Positions 40,938-49,856 of a stretch of DNA of 64,000 nucleotides are shown here, in pieces. The notes below the pieces were generated by a model. The model was not told the DNA's origin. It was given only the letters and a program-made list of their open reading frames with translations, and did no database searches. Location of the stretch: the NCBI GenBank assembly GCA_029961745.1, contig CP124680.1, forward strand, positions 186,001-250,000, in the 5' to 3' direction. Each line of letters starts with the position of its first letter. Within the stretch, counting starts at the first letter, position 1. The DNA is from Nocardioides sp. L-11A. Lineage in GTDB: Bacteria > Actinomycetota > Actinomycetes > Propionibacteriales > Nocardioidaceae. The position numbers and the translations under genes were made by a program.

Positions 40938-43172
40938 GTGGCAGACGAGCTGGTGGAGCGCGAGGTCACGGCCGAGCAGAGGTTCGTTGACCGGGTCTAT
41001 CAGCAGCTGGAGCAGGCCGGGAAGGCCGCCCAGCAGCTGGCGAGGGAGGGGCACTCGCGAGGTCGGCTGGGCCACGAGGGTGGCCTCGTGGAGCGCGACG
41101 CGATGGTGTTCCAGGCGGCCAAGCGGATCGCGCAGCTCGACGCCGCCCACGAGGGCCTGGTCTTCGGGCGGCTCGACCTCGACGCCGCGATCGACGCCGC
41201 CCCGCGCTACGTCGGGCGGATCGGCCTGCGCGACGACGAGCACGAGTCGCTGCTGATCGACTGGCGGGCCCCCGCGGCCGCCGTGTTCTACCAGGCGACG
41301 GCGGCCGACCCGCACGGCGTCCTGCGCCGCCGGGTGCTGCGCAGCGCCGGCCGCAGCGTCGTCGGCGTGGAGGACGAGCTCCTCGACGCGGAGGGCCTCG
41401 CGGCCGCCGAGGAGCAGGGCCGCGAGCTGCCGATCGTCGGCGAGGGCGCACTGATGGCCCAGCTCTCCCGTGCCCGCGACCGGTCGATGCACTCCATCGT
41501 CGCGACCATCCAGGCCGAGCAGGACAAGGCGATCCGGGCGCCCTCGCGCGGCGTCGTGTCGATCTCCGGCGGTCCCGGCACCGGCAAGACGGTCGTGGCG
41601 CTGCACCGCGCGGCGTACCTCCTCTACACCGACCGGCAGCGCTACGAGCGCGGTGGCGTCCTCGTCGTCGGTCCCTCCGGCGTGTTCATGCGCTACATCG
41701 AGCGGGTGCTGCCGTCGCTCGGCGAGACCGCCGTCGCGCTGCGCAGCCTCGGCGAGGTCGTCGACGAGGTCCGCGCGACCCGGCACGACGAGCCGGCCGT
41801 CGCCGACATCAAGGGCTCCGCGCGGATGGCCGAGCTGATGCGGCGTACCGCGCGCCAGCAGGCGCCGGGCAGCCCCCGGGAGTACCGCGTCTTCTGGCGC
41901 GACGAGCGGCTGGTCCTCGACCGCGGCAGGCTGGGGCAGATCCGGCGGCAGCTGATGTCCCAGGGGCTGCGCAACAAGCAGCTCCCGCGCGTCTCGAACG
42001 CCCTCCTCGACGCGCTGTGGCGCCAGGTCCGCGGTGAGCGCGGCCGCGAGCAGGGCCGCGAGAGGTTCAACGACGAGATCCTGTCGCGCGACGACTTCCT
42101 CGACTTCGCGCTGGCCTGGTGGCCGCCGCTCGACGCCGCGACGGTGCTGTGCTGGCTACGCGAGCCGGAGTTCCTGGCCCGGGTCGGCGAGGGCCTGCTC
42201 ACCGGCGAGGAGCAGCGGCTGCTGGCCAAGACCTGGGCCCACCTCGAGCCCGCGCGCGCGATCAGCCCGCAGATCGCCATCGAGGACGTGCCGCTGCTCG
42301 ACGAGCTGCGCTACGCCCTCGGCGACCTCCCGGCGAAGGCCGACGACGAGCGCGACGACCCGATGGCCCTGATCGAGGGCGCCGTCGACATCCAGGAGCT
42401 GATGACCGCCTCCGACCGGGAGTTCGCGCCGTCGGGCCGCGCCTGGCGGCCCCCGGTCTCGAGCATCGAGGACGACGGCTACGCACACGTCCTGGTCGAC
42501 GAGGCGCAGGACCTCACCCCCATGCAGTGGCGGATGGTCGGCCGCCGTGGCCGCACCGCCTCCTGGACCATCGTCGGCGACCCCGCCCAGTCGTCGTGGC
42601 CGGTGCCCGAGGAGGCCGCCGCGGCGCGGTCGGCGGCGCTGGAGCGCAAGCAGGTGCACTCCTTCCACCTGTCGACCAACTACCGCAACTCCGCGGAGAT
42701 CTACGCCCACGCCGCGGCGTACGCCTCGCGGGTGGGCCTCGACGCCGATCTCCCCGACGCCGTACGCCGCACCGGCGAGGAGCCGGTCGTCGTCGAGCTC
42801 CCCGACGGTGCCGGCGCCGCGGAGCTCGAGGCCGCCACCCGCGCCGCCGTCCTCGAGGTCGCGGGCCGGGTCTCCGGGACCGTGGGCATCGTCGTCCCCG
42901 TCGCCCGGCGCTCGGAGGTCAACGCCTGGCTCGCCTCCTGGCCCGAGCTGGCGGCCGACGCCGCCGGCGCCCGGGCCGCGATCGACTCGTCCGTCACCCC
43001 GTCGGGCGACGACCGGGTCGTGGTGCTGACCGGCCTCGACACCAAGGGACTGGAGTTCGACGGCATCGTCGTCGTCCGGCCGCAGGAGATCGAGGACGAG
43101 TCCGCCACCGGCCGCGCCACCCTCTACGTCGTGCTCACCCGCGCCACCCAGCTGCTCACCACCGTCGGCTGA
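40938..43172 (+). CDS. helR: RNA polymerase recycling motor ATPase HelR (HelD/UvrD-like)
   Basis: 744 residues. The N-terminal coiled coil (VTAEQRFVDRVYQQLEQAG...) is followed by LLIDWRAPAAAVFYQAT near residue 97, typical of HelD-type proteins that insert into RNA polymerase channels. Walker A GGPGTGKT at about residues 211-218, VLVDEAQDLTPMQWRM near residue 520, STNYRNSAEIY near 580, and the final TLYVVLTRATQLL complete an SF1 helicase core. HelR displaces rifamycins from RNA polymerase and recycles stalled enzyme. GTG at 40938 has AGGGG 9 bases upstream. It stands alone. Confidence 0.88.
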   Translation: MADELVEREVTAEQRFVDRVYQQLEQAGKAAQQLAREGHSRGRLGHEGGLVERDAMVFQAAKRIAQLDAAHEGLVFGRLDLDAAIDAAPRYVGRIGLRDDEHESLLIDWRAPAAAVFYQATAADPHGVLRRRVLRSAGRSVVGVEDELLDAEGLAAAEEQGRELPIVGEGALMAQLSRARDRSMHSIVATIQAEQDKAIRAPSRGVVSISGGPGTGKTVVALHRAAYLLYTDRQRYERGGVLVVGPSGVFMRYIERVLPSLGETAVALRSLGEVVDEVRATRHDEPAVADIKGSARMAELMRRTARQQAPGSPREYRVFWRDERLVLDRGRLGQIRRQLMSQGLRNKQLPRVSNALLDALWRQVRGERGREQGRERFNDEILSRDDFLDFALAWWPPLDAATVLCWLREPEFLARVGEGLLTGEEQRLLAKTWAHLEPARAISPQIAIEDVPLLDELRYALGDLPAKADDERDDPMALIEGAVDIQELMTASDREFAPSGRAWRPPVSSIEDDGYAHVLVDEAQDLTPMQWRMVGRRGRTASWTIVGDPAQSSWPVPEEAAAARSAALERKQVHSFHLSTNYRNSAEIYAHAAAYASRVGLDADLPDAVRRTGEEPVVVELPDGAGAAELEAATRAAVLEVAGRVSGTVGIVVPVARRSEVNAWLASWPELAADAAGARAAIDSSVTPSGDDRVVVLTGLDTKGLEFDGIVVVRPQEIEDESATGRATLYVVLTRATQLLTTVG

Positions 43173-43201
43173 GATCGCGGCCTCGACCGCTGACCGACAG
43201 A

Positions 43202-43228
43202 GATCCGATCACGTGGGCTGATCGGATC
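43202..43228. terminator. Perfect 9-bp inverted repeat after helR
   Basis: GATCCGATC and GATCGGATC with a 9-bp loop lie 30 bp after the helR stop. It may end the helR transcript or be an operator of the TRAP operon that starts 129 bp further on. A second small repeat, CCAAG-TGATT-CTTGG, lies at 43252-43266. Confidence 0.45.
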
Positions 43229-43356
43229 GCCGTCGATCGCTCCGTCCCATTCCAAGTGATTCTTGGGTGGGGCCCATGCAAGCTGCGCTTTCCCCGTGTG
43301 CGACGTTGCGTCAACAATTCGCTGAACTGGAGAACTCGTCCTTCGAGAGGGAAATA

Positions 43357-44550
43357 ATGCGTCGCATCACCGCCGTTCTGGCGATCCTTGCTCTGCCGTT
43401 GGCGGCCTGCGCGGGACAGGAGGGAAGTGGTTCCGGCGACACCGTCACATTGCGGGTGGCGACGCCGGCGGCGGGACCGGAGCATTTCAACAGCGTCTCG
43501 TTGATCGCCTATCTCGACGCGGTCAAGGAGGCCAGCGACGGCCGGATCGACTACGAGATGTTCTACGGCGGCGCGCTGGTGCCGCCGGCCGAGATCGGCG
43601 GTGCCCTCAAGGACGGCACCGTCGACGTGGGTCAGATCCTGGCGTCGTACAAGCCGGAGCTCTACCCCGCGAGCAACTGGATCTCCCAGGCGGCTGTCGT
43701 GGGGAGCCATGGTGCCCCAGGCTCGGTCTTCGAGAAGTCGGCGGCCAACATCGAGTGGTGGTGGACCGAGGACGGTGCCCGGAAGGGCGACTGGGAGGAC
43801 AACGGCATCGTTCCGGCACTGCCCGGCGCGACGCCCAGCGCCCCCTACCAGCTGCTGTGCCGGGATCAGGTCACCTCGCTCGATGATGCGCGAGGCAGGA
43901 CGGTCAAGACCTCGGGCACCTTCGAGGCGGAGGCCGTGGCCGCACTGGGCATGAAGAGCACGACGGTGCCCGCCGCCGAGACCTTCGAGGCGCTCCAGCG
44001 CGGCCTGGTGGACTGCGTCCTCAACAACCCGGGCGCGATCGCGGACAACAGCTTCTGGGAGGTCGCCCATCACCTCACGACCGTCGACTTCCCGCCGTTC
44101 ATGACCTGGGGCCTGTTCTTCTCCCAGGATCTGTGGGACCGGCTCCCGGATGACCTGCAGACGATCATGTGGGAGCACCTCCCGGCGTACCTGAAGGCCG
44201 AGATGGACAGTGCGATGCGGATCGAGAAGAACTTCTATGAGAACGCCGACGAGCACGGCGTCCGGCTGCACGCACCGGAGGCGGACCTGGCGGCGGCCAT
44301 CGACGAGCATGTCGAGAAGACCCTGGCGGCGCTGCCGGACGAGGCTCCCGGGACAGTGGCGGACGGAGGTGCGGCGCTCGACAGGTATGTCGCGGCCCAC
44401 CAGGAGTGGAAGGCACTCCTGGCCGACGAGCTGGGGCTGGGCAGCGACGCCGCGTGGGCACAGTGGGTCGGGTCCGCGACCACAGAGGTCGACACCGGTG
44501 CCTACGCGGAGCTGGTGTACGACCGGGTGCTCGCCGATCGGATGCCCTGA
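43357..44550 (+). CDS. dctP: TRAP transporter solute-binding lipoprotein (DctP)
   Basis: 397 residues. Lipoprotein signal ending LALPLAAC (Cys about residue 18), then the DctP fold: VTLRVATPAAGPEHFNSVSL, GGALVPPAEIGGALKDGTVDVGQI near residue 70, the substrate-region PSAPYQLLCRDQVTSLDDARGRTVKTSG near residue 160, and AAETFEALQRGLVDCVLNN near residue 205. It should bind an organic acid outside the membrane and deliver it to the DctQM permease encoded next (TGATG overlap). CGAGAGGGAA before the ATG is the ribosome site and recurs at two other genes of the cluster. Confidence 0.9.
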   Translation: MRRITAVLAILALPLAACAGQEGSGSGDTVTLRVATPAAGPEHFNSVSLIAYLDAVKEASDGRIDYEMFYGGALVPPAEIGGALKDGTVDVGQILASYKPELYPASNWISQAAVVGSHGAPGSVFEKSAANIEWWWTEDGARKGDWEDNGIVPALPGATPSAPYQLLCRDQVTSLDDARGRTVKTSGTFEAEAVAALGMKSTTVPAAETFEALQRGLVDCVLNNPGAIADNSFWEVAHHLTTVDFPPFMTWGLFFSQDLWDRLPDDLQTIMWEHLPAYLKAEMDSAMRIEKNFYENADEHGVRLHAPEADLAAAIDEHVEKTLAALPDEAPGTVADGGAALDRYVAAHQEWKALLADELGLGSDAAWAQWVGSATTEVDTGAYAELVYDRVLADRMP

Positions 44551-45086
44551 TGGACCTCGCGGCGGACGAGGCGGGCAACCGGCGGGGGAGCGTCGTCCTC
44601 CAGGCATGCGCCGCGCTGCTGCTGTTGTCGCTCATGGGCTATGTCATCGTGAGCGTCATCATGCGCGCCGCGGGTGCGCCGCTCTCGGGAGTCGCCGAGA
44701 TCTCGGGACGCTGGTTGATGGCTCCGCTGGTGTTCGCCGGCATCGCCGTGGCGTTGGCCCGGGGCGAGCACCTGTCGGTGGACGCTCTGCGGGTCCCGGC
44801 CGGGTCGCGGGCAGCTGTGCTCGTGTCCGTGCTGCGCTTCGTCATGCTGGTGGCGCTGATGGCGTTGATCACCTGGTACGGCTGGGAGGCGGCGGTCGAG
44901 GCGCGAGCGCAGGGTGAGCGCGGGATCGATTCCGGACACGCCGTGTGGCTGTCCAGGTTCGGCGTGCCCCTGATGGGGATCACCTGCATCGTGCTGGCCG
45001 TGCTGCCGGTGCTCTCCCGGCGAGACGGGCCGATGCAGCTCACGGATGACGACGTCTCGACGCCGACCCAGGAGGGCACCCGATGA
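44550..45086 (+). CDS. dctQ: TRAP transporter small permease (DctQ)
   Basis: 178 residues with four membrane helices: LQACAALLLLSLMGYVIVSV, APLVFAGIAVAL, VLVSVLRFVMLVALMALITWY and VPLMGITCIVLAVLPVL. The first loop has the family's RAAGAPLSGVAEISGRWLM with the acidic and Arg residues typical of DctQ. The start overlaps the dctP stop (TGATG) and the end overlaps dctM (ATGA), so P, Q and M are made together. Confidence 0.88.
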   Translation: MDLAADEAGNRRGSVVLQACAALLLLSLMGYVIVSVIMRAAGAPLSGVAEISGRWLMAPLVFAGIAVALARGEHLSVDALRVPAGSRAAVLVSVLRFVMLVALMALITWYGWEAAVEARAQGERGIDSGHAVWLSRFGVPLMGITCIVLAVLPVLSRRDGPMQLTDDDVSTPTQEGTR

Positions 45087-46555
45087 CCACGCAGAGCCAG
45101 GTCGCGGCCCCGCCCCGGACGGTCGAGGACCCGCCCCGCGAGGGGCGCGTCGGCCAGGTGGTGGTCGGTGCGGCGGCGATCATCGCCGTCGGGTCGACGC
45201 TGCTCCTGCTGACCATCACGCTCGACCGGCTGGCCGCGGGCACGATGACCGTGGTCCTCCTCATGGCGCTGCTCCTGTCGCGGGTCCACATCGGTGTCGC
45301 GATGGCGATCGCCGGCCTGCTGGGTGTCTTCAACCAGCAAGGCGCTCCGGGCATCGCGTCGATGCTGCGCTCGATGCCGCACGACACCTCGGCCAGCTGG
45401 TCGCTCACCGTGATCCCGATGTTCGTGCTGATGGGCATGCTGCTGTGGCGCTCGGGCATCACCGACAAGGCCTACCGCGCCGCGGGCAACTGGCTGGGGT
45501 TCCTCCCCGGTGGTCTGGCTGTCACCACCAACCTGGCGGGCGGTGGGCTGAGTGCGGCGTCGGGTTCGACGCTGGGCATGGTCTATGCGCTGGGCCGGGT
45601 CGGCATCCCGTCGATGCTCACGGCGCGATACCCGGTGCCGCTGGCGCTCGCCTCGGTGATGACCGTGGGTACGTCGAGCCAGCTGTTGCCGCCGAGCCTG
45701 CTGTTGGTGATCTACTCCGGAGTCGCCGGCACCGTGGTGAGTGACCAGCTCCTCGCGGGCATCGTGCCCGGGCTGCTCCTCCTGGGCGTCAATGCCGTCG
45801 CCTTCGTCATCTGGGCGGCAGTGGCCGAACGACGTCGTGGCGAGTCCTTCGGACGGCAGTCGTGCAGCTGGGGAGAGCGCCTGCGTTCGCTGGTGGCGGT
45901 GTGGCCTCTCGTGCTTCTGGTCGTCGTGGTCCTCGGCGGACTCAACAACGGCTACTTCACGGCGACGGAGGCGGGAGCGGTCGGCGCCGGCCTGGCCCTG
46001 GTCTACCTCCTGGTCACGGTGCGCCGGGGCGCGGTCGCCGCGGTGATGCGGGCCAGCAGCGACACGGTGAGCACCGTGGGGGCGATCTTCCTCCTCGTGA
46101 TCGGGTCGGCGATCCTGTCCCGATCGCTGGCCGTCAACGGCATGACCTCCTGGATGGGAGACATGCTCCAGGACGCGGGCATCTCGAAGCTGCAGTTCCT
46201 GCTCATCACCCTGGTCATCTACCTGGTGCTGGGTATGTTCCTGGAGCCGATGTCGATGATCCTGCTCTCCGTCCCGATCCTGATGCCGATGCTGGTGCAC
46301 CTCGAGGTGGATCTGGTCTGGTTCGGCGTGTTCACCGTGCTGATGGCCGAGCTCGGCCACGTCACTCCTCCGGTAGGGATCCTGCTCTATCTCGTGCATC
46401 GGCTGGCCCAGGAGCCCGAGGTCAACCAGGGCGTCACGGTGACCATGCGGCACGCGATGGCCGCGGCCGGGGCCTTCGCCGGGCTCGGCGTCGTGATGGC
46501 CCTGCTGCTCATCGGCTTCCCGGATGTGACCGGGTGGCTGGCGAAGGGTGGCTGA
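45083..46555 (+). CDS. dctM: TRAP transporter large permease (DctM)
   Basis: 490 residues with 12 or more membrane helices of the ion-coupled DctM fold. Recognisable are the helix 2-3 region RVHIGVAMAIAGLLGVF, ALPMF-like VIPMFVLMGMLLWRSGI near residue 110, the conserved cytoplasmic stretch LAGGGLSAASGSTLGMVYALG near residue 150, PPSLLLVIYSGVAG near 203, and LGMFLEPMSMILLSVPILMPM near 380. It imports the ligand caught by DctP, driven by a sodium or proton gradient. The nitrilase-like gene begins 1 bp after its stop. Confidence 0.9.
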   Translation: MTTQSQVAAPPRTVEDPPREGRVGQVVVGAAAIIAVGSTLLLLTITLDRLAAGTMTVVLLMALLLSRVHIGVAMAIAGLLGVFNQQGAPGIASMLRSMPHDTSASWSLTVIPMFVLMGMLLWRSGITDKAYRAAGNWLGFLPGGLAVTTNLAGGGLSAASGSTLGMVYALGRVGIPSMLTARYPVPLALASVMTVGTSSQLLPPSLLLVIYSGVAGTVVSDQLLAGIVPGLLLLGVNAVAFVIWAAVAERRRGESFGRQSCSWGERLRSLVAVWPLVLLVVVVLGGLNNGYFTATEAGAVGAGLALVYLLVTVRRGAVAAVMRASSDTVSTVGAIFLLVIGSAILSRSLAVNGMTSWMGDMLQDAGISKLQFLLITLVIYLVLGMFLEPMSMILLSVPILMPMLVHLEVDLVWFGVFTVLMAELGHVTPPVGILLYLVHRLAQEPEVNQGVTVTMRHAMAAAGAFAGLGVVMALLLIGFPDVTGWLAKGG

Positions 46556-46556
46556 C

Positions 46557-47450
46557 ATGTCCTCCCGGCCATCCCCCGAGCCCCCGCGGCGCCGACCGGT
46601 CCGGGTCGCCGCCGTACAGACCGAGGGCGGTCTCGACGTCGAGCGCAACGTCGAGGGGGTACGACGACAGCTGGTCTCCCTCGGAGCCGACGATGGACTC
46701 GACCTCGTCGTACTTCCCGAGATGTTCATGTTCCGGGCATTGGGCGAGCGGCCGATCGAGGAGGTCGCGGTGCCGGCGGACAGTGAGGTCGATCGCTGGC
46801 TGGCCGCGGAGGCGCGGCGGATCGGCGCCCATCTGGTGGCGGGCCTGCTCCGTCGGGAGGCGGACGGCCGCGTCCGCAACGAGACCGTCGTCCTGGACCG
46901 CTCCGGCGCCTGCGTGGGCCGCTATCACAAGACCCACCTGTTCGATGCACCCGGCAATGAGGCGGAGAGCCGTCACGTGCAGGCGGGCGACCACCTGCTC
47001 GTGGTCGATGCCGACTTCGGCACCTTCGGGCTCGTCGTCTGCTACGAACTGAGGTTCCCGGAGATCTCCCGGGAGCTGGCCGCGGCAGGGGCGGAGCTGC
47101 TGGTGGTGCCCAACTCCTGGCCGACCGGCGGCGCCGCGCGCGCCGACGAGGATCTCACCCTGCTGTTGGCAGCAACGGCCCTGAGCGCGCAGGCCCCGGT
47201 CGTACACGCCAACCAGGTCGGCCGGGCCGGGTCGCTCGACCTGTGCGGTCAGACCGGCGTGCTCTCCCCGCGCGGGTGCCCGGTCGCCGTCGCGGGTCCG
47301 GGGGTCGAGATCGTGGTGGCGGAGCTCGACCTGGCGGACGTCGAGGCAACCCGTCGGACGCGCCTCGTGCTCGAGCACCGGCGCCCGGAGCTCTACCGGC
47401 CCGGCGCCGTGCGCCGGACCGGCGCCAATGCAAGATCCGCATGGGATTGA
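46557..47450 (+). CDS. Nitrilase-superfamily carbon-nitrogen hydrolase
   Basis: 297 residues with the Glu-Lys-Cys triad: Glu in VVLPEMFMF near residue 54, Lys in GRYHKTHLF near residue 125, and Cys in GLVVCYELRFPE near residue 162. The branch (HKxHLFD, CYExRFPE) is that of omega-amidase/carbamoylase-like enzymes acting on amides rather than nitriles. ATG at 46557 has GAAGGG 8 bases upstream; a GTG at 46548 is possible. Placed directly after dctPQM, it probably removes ammonia from the imported compound before the dioxygenase acts; the substrate is unproven. Confidence 0.88.
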   Translation: MSSRPSPEPPRRRPVRVAAVQTEGGLDVERNVEGVRRQLVSLGADDGLDLVVLPEMFMFRALGERPIEEVAVPADSEVDRWLAAEARRIGAHLVAGLLRREADGRVRNETVVLDRSGACVGRYHKTHLFDAPGNEAESRHVQAGDHLLVVDADFGTFGLVVCYELRFPEISRELAAAGAELLVVPNSWPTGGAARADEDLTLLLAATALSAQAPVVHANQVGRAGSLDLCGQTGVLSPRGCPVAVAGPGVEIVVAELDLADVEATRRTRLVLEHRRPELYRPGAVRRTGANARSAWD

Positions 47451-47461
47451 TGTAAACAATC
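47445..47461. promoter_or_regulatory. Candidate LysR-type box before the dioxygenase operon
   Basis: GATTG-ATGTAAA-CAATC is a perfect 5-bp inverted repeat that contains a T-N11-A core. It overlaps the stop of the hydrolase gene and lies 35 bp before the next start, in an unusually AT-rich stretch. The LysR gene at the far end of the cluster is the obvious candidate ligand. Confidence 0.5.
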
Positions 47462-47495
47462 CTCGATTGACCGCCCCTGGCCGAGAGGAAAGGCT

Positions 47496-48005
47496 GTGGG
47501 TGTGAAAGAAATCAGCAACGGCGGCGCTATCAGAGAGATATGCCGCACCGCCTTGTGGCGCTATATGGATCTGTGCGACGTTCCTTCTCGGGTTGATTTC
47601 TCGCCGGAATCGATCGCCTCGTTGTTCACTCCGGACGCCCAGTGGGTCGGCGGTGGTGCGGACAACGAGGCGAAGTTCGGCACCACCGTCGGGGCGGGCC
47701 GGATAGCGGCGATGCTGGCGACGCATCTGCCGCCGTCCGGCTCGTTCCGAAGCAACCGCCACCTGCTGGACGGCGGGGCCTTCGAAGCGGTGGAGACCCG
47801 CGCGGGGCGCACGCAGGTCGAGGTCCGGTGGCTCATGGTCCGCGCGTCCGTGCTCGTCGACGGCACCGCGGAGACGGTGGTCTCCGATCTCTGCACCCGG
47901 TTCGAGATGCAGGGGGACCGAGCGCTGATCCACCGGTACGAGCCGGTTCGGCGTGCGCGGCCGACGGGACCCGAGGTGGGGGACGCCCTCCACCGCCAGT
48001 CATGA
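47496..48005 (+). CDS. NTF2/SnoaL-fold protein of the dioxygenase operon
   Basis: 169 residues. The pattern of long N-terminal helices (AIREICRTALWRYMDLCD), FTPDAQWVGGGADNEAKFG and MLATHLPPSGSFRSNRHLLDGG, then strands VEVRWLMVRASVLVDGTAETVVSDL, fits the cone-shaped NTF2-like fold used by SnoaL-type enzymes and dioxygenase beta subunits. GTG at 47496 has AGAGG 7 bases upstream; a GTG two codons later is possible. It precedes the Rieske alpha subunit by 20 bp, while a second NTF2-like protein follows that subunit. It may be an extra beta-type subunit or an isomerase/hydrolase. Confidence 0.75.
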   Translation: MGVKEISNGGAIREICRTALWRYMDLCDVPSRVDFSPESIASLFTPDAQWVGGGADNEAKFGTTVGAGRIAAMLATHLPPSGSFRSNRHLLDGGAFEAVETRAGRTQVEVRWLMVRASVLVDGTAETVVSDLCTRFEMQGDRALIHRYEPVRRARPTGPEVGDALHRQS

Positions 48006-48025
48006 GATTCGAGAGGAAACCACTG

Positions 48026-49312
48026 ATGTCAGCCACCGCCTCGCCCGAGGGCCTGATCGCGGACGACGTCGATCAGCTGATCGCGGCGGACCGGATCAGC
48101 GCCCGTGTCTACACCGACGAGCAGATCTACCGAACCGAGCTGGAACGCATCTTCTACCGGGCGTGGATCTGTGTCGGCCACGAGAGCGAGGTGACGAAGC
48201 CCGGCGACTTCAAGCGCTTCCAGATCGGCGAGCGCCCAGTGATCGTCAACCGAGACCGCGACCACCGGATCAACGTGCTGCTCAACCGGTGCCGGCACCG
48301 CGCGGCGACCGTGTGCGAGCCGGCGCGCGGCGAGATGGCCAACGGCTTCACGTGCCCCTATCACAGCTGGTCCTACGCCTTGGACGGCCGCCTGCGCGGC
48401 ATCCCGTACCCGGACGGCTACGACGAGCAGATCGACAAGAGCGCGTTCGGCCTGACCCGCCTCCGGGTGGAGACCTACGGCGGTCTCGTCTTCGCGACCT
48501 TCGATGAGAACGCTGAGCCGCTGACGGAATTCCTCGGCGCGGCCACCACCTGGATCGATCTGTTCAACGAGCAGGCCGCTGGCTACGAGCTGGTGGTCCA
48601 GGGGGAGCACCAGTTCAGCTACCGCGCCAACTGGAAGATCCAGCTGGAGAACGTCACGGACGGCTATCACTTCCCCCTGGTCCACCGGTCCTGGATGTCG
48701 TCGGTCGACGACGAGACGGCGGACATGCTCTCGTTCATGAAGGATCCCGCGTGCGTGACCCATGCCCTCGGGCGCGGTCACTCCGTGGGCATCATGGTGC
48801 CGGAGCACGTCGACCTCGGTGAGGACGACGGGACCGAGGTCTTGCAGGCGCGCTTCGCCGACGCGATCGCGGAGATGGCCGGCGACCTGGAGCCGGCCCG
48901 GCTCCGCCGCCTGGCACGCTCGTTGCACGGCGCCGGCTTCAACCTCAACATCTTCCCGAACCTCGCGTTGTCGATGGGCTTCATCAGGTTGCTGAACCCC
49001 CTCGCCGTCGACTCGACGTACAACGCCCACATGGTGCTCGGCTATCGCGACGCGCCGGCGCCGGCCAACCGTGAGCGGCTGCGGATCCACGAGCACTTCC
49101 AAGGACCGTTCGGCTTCGGTACGCCGGACGACGCAGAGGTGTGGGAGCGCGTCCAGCGAGGAGCATCCGGCGACAAGGTGCTGCCGGTGATGCTGCACCG
49201 CGGTCTCAACCGCGAGCGTGCCACGGAGTGGGGACCGACGTCGCATATCACGGACGAGACCGGCATGCGCGCCGCCTACGCGCGCTGGAAGGAGCTGATG
49301 ACCCGTGACTGA
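48026..49312 (+). CDS. Rieske ring-hydroxylating dioxygenase alpha subunit
   Basis: 428 residues. The Rieske [2Fe-2S] ligands are Cys89, His91, Cys110 and His113 (NRCRHR and CPYHSW). The mononuclear iron site is in the C-terminal domain: the Asn/Asp and two His of ENVTDGYHFPLVH near residue 215-223, with a distal Asp expected near residue 370. ATG at 48026 follows CGAGAGGAAA. It should dihydroxylate an aromatic ring with electrons from the ferredoxin and reductase encoded downstream. The beta subunit overlaps by 8 bp. The substrate is not predictable from these motifs alone. Confidence 0.92.
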   Translation: MSATASPEGLIADDVDQLIAADRISARVYTDEQIYRTELERIFYRAWICVGHESEVTKPGDFKRFQIGERPVIVNRDRDHRINVLLNRCRHRAATVCEPARGEMANGFTCPYHSWSYALDGRLRGIPYPDGYDEQIDKSAFGLTRLRVETYGGLVFATFDENAEPLTEFLGAATTWIDLFNEQAAGYELVVQGEHQFSYRANWKIQLENVTDGYHFPLVHRSWMSSVDDETADMLSFMKDPACVTHALGRGHSVGIMVPEHVDLGEDDGTEVLQARFADAIAEMAGDLEPARLRRLARSLHGAGFNLNIFPNLALSMGFIRLLNPLAVDSTYNAHMVLGYRDAPAPANRERLRIHEHFQGPFGFGTPDDAEVWERVQRGASGDKVLPVMLHRGLNRERATEWGPTSHITDETGMRAAYARWKELMTRD

Positions 49313-49856
49313 GAACACCCTCTCCCGGCCGGTCGGGGTGGCCGCCCCGGCCCCCGGCGACCTCGGGCTGACCCCGGAGCTGGACCTCCTGGTGCGCCGC
49401 TCGGTGCAGCTCATCAACCTCGAGGCGACCTTCCTGGACCGCAAGCAGTACCACGCCTGGGACGAGCTCTGGGTCCCCGACGGCGGCCGGTACGTGCTGC
49501 CCATCGGTCGGGTCGTCGCGGACTTCGACGACCACCTCAACCTGGTGAACGACGACACGACGATGCGCCGTCGCCGGATCGAACGGATGTCGGGCGGGTT
49601 CGCCCACGCGGCCAACACCACAGGCCCGATCGCGCGCACGGTCAGCCGCTTCACTCTCGTCGACTGCGGGGCGGACGACGTCGTCATCGACTCCACGGAG
49701 GTCGTCGTCGCGCTCAAGCACGACGTGCAGCAGGTCTGGGCGGCCGAGATGAGGCACACCCTTCGGCAGACCGATGACGGCCTGCGGATCCGGGAGAAGG
49801 TGGTCTGGCTGCTCGACTCGGAGACCACGGTGCGCAACTGCGGATTCCTGCTGTGA
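49305..49856 (+). CDS. Ring-hydroxylating dioxygenase beta subunit
   Basis: 183 residues, the usual size. NTF2-fold pattern with LINLEATFLDRKQYHAWDELWVPDG near residue 40, DDHLNLVNDDTTMRRRRIERM near 88, TVSRFTLVD near 112, and VVWLLDSETTVRNCGFLL at the end, as in benzoate/toluene-type beta subunits. It starts with GTG inside the alpha gene and overlaps the ferredoxin start by GTGA, so the oxygenase and its electron carrier are co-translated. It likely stabilises the alpha trimer. Confidence 0.9.
   Translation: MTENTLSRPVGVAAPAPGDLGLTPELDLLVRRSVQLINLEATFLDRKQYHAWDELWVPDGGRYVLPIGRVVADFDDHLNLVNDDTTMRRRRIERMSGGFAHAANTTGPIARTVSRFTLVDCGADDVVIDSTEVVVALKHDVQQVWAAEMRHTLRQTDDGLRIREKVVWLLDSETTVRNCGFLL

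Noticed and set aside
43202..43228. Insertion-sequence terminal repeat near the TRAP operon
   Set aside because: The 9-bp arms enclose only 9 bp, no transposase or target duplication is present; a terminator or operator is simpler.
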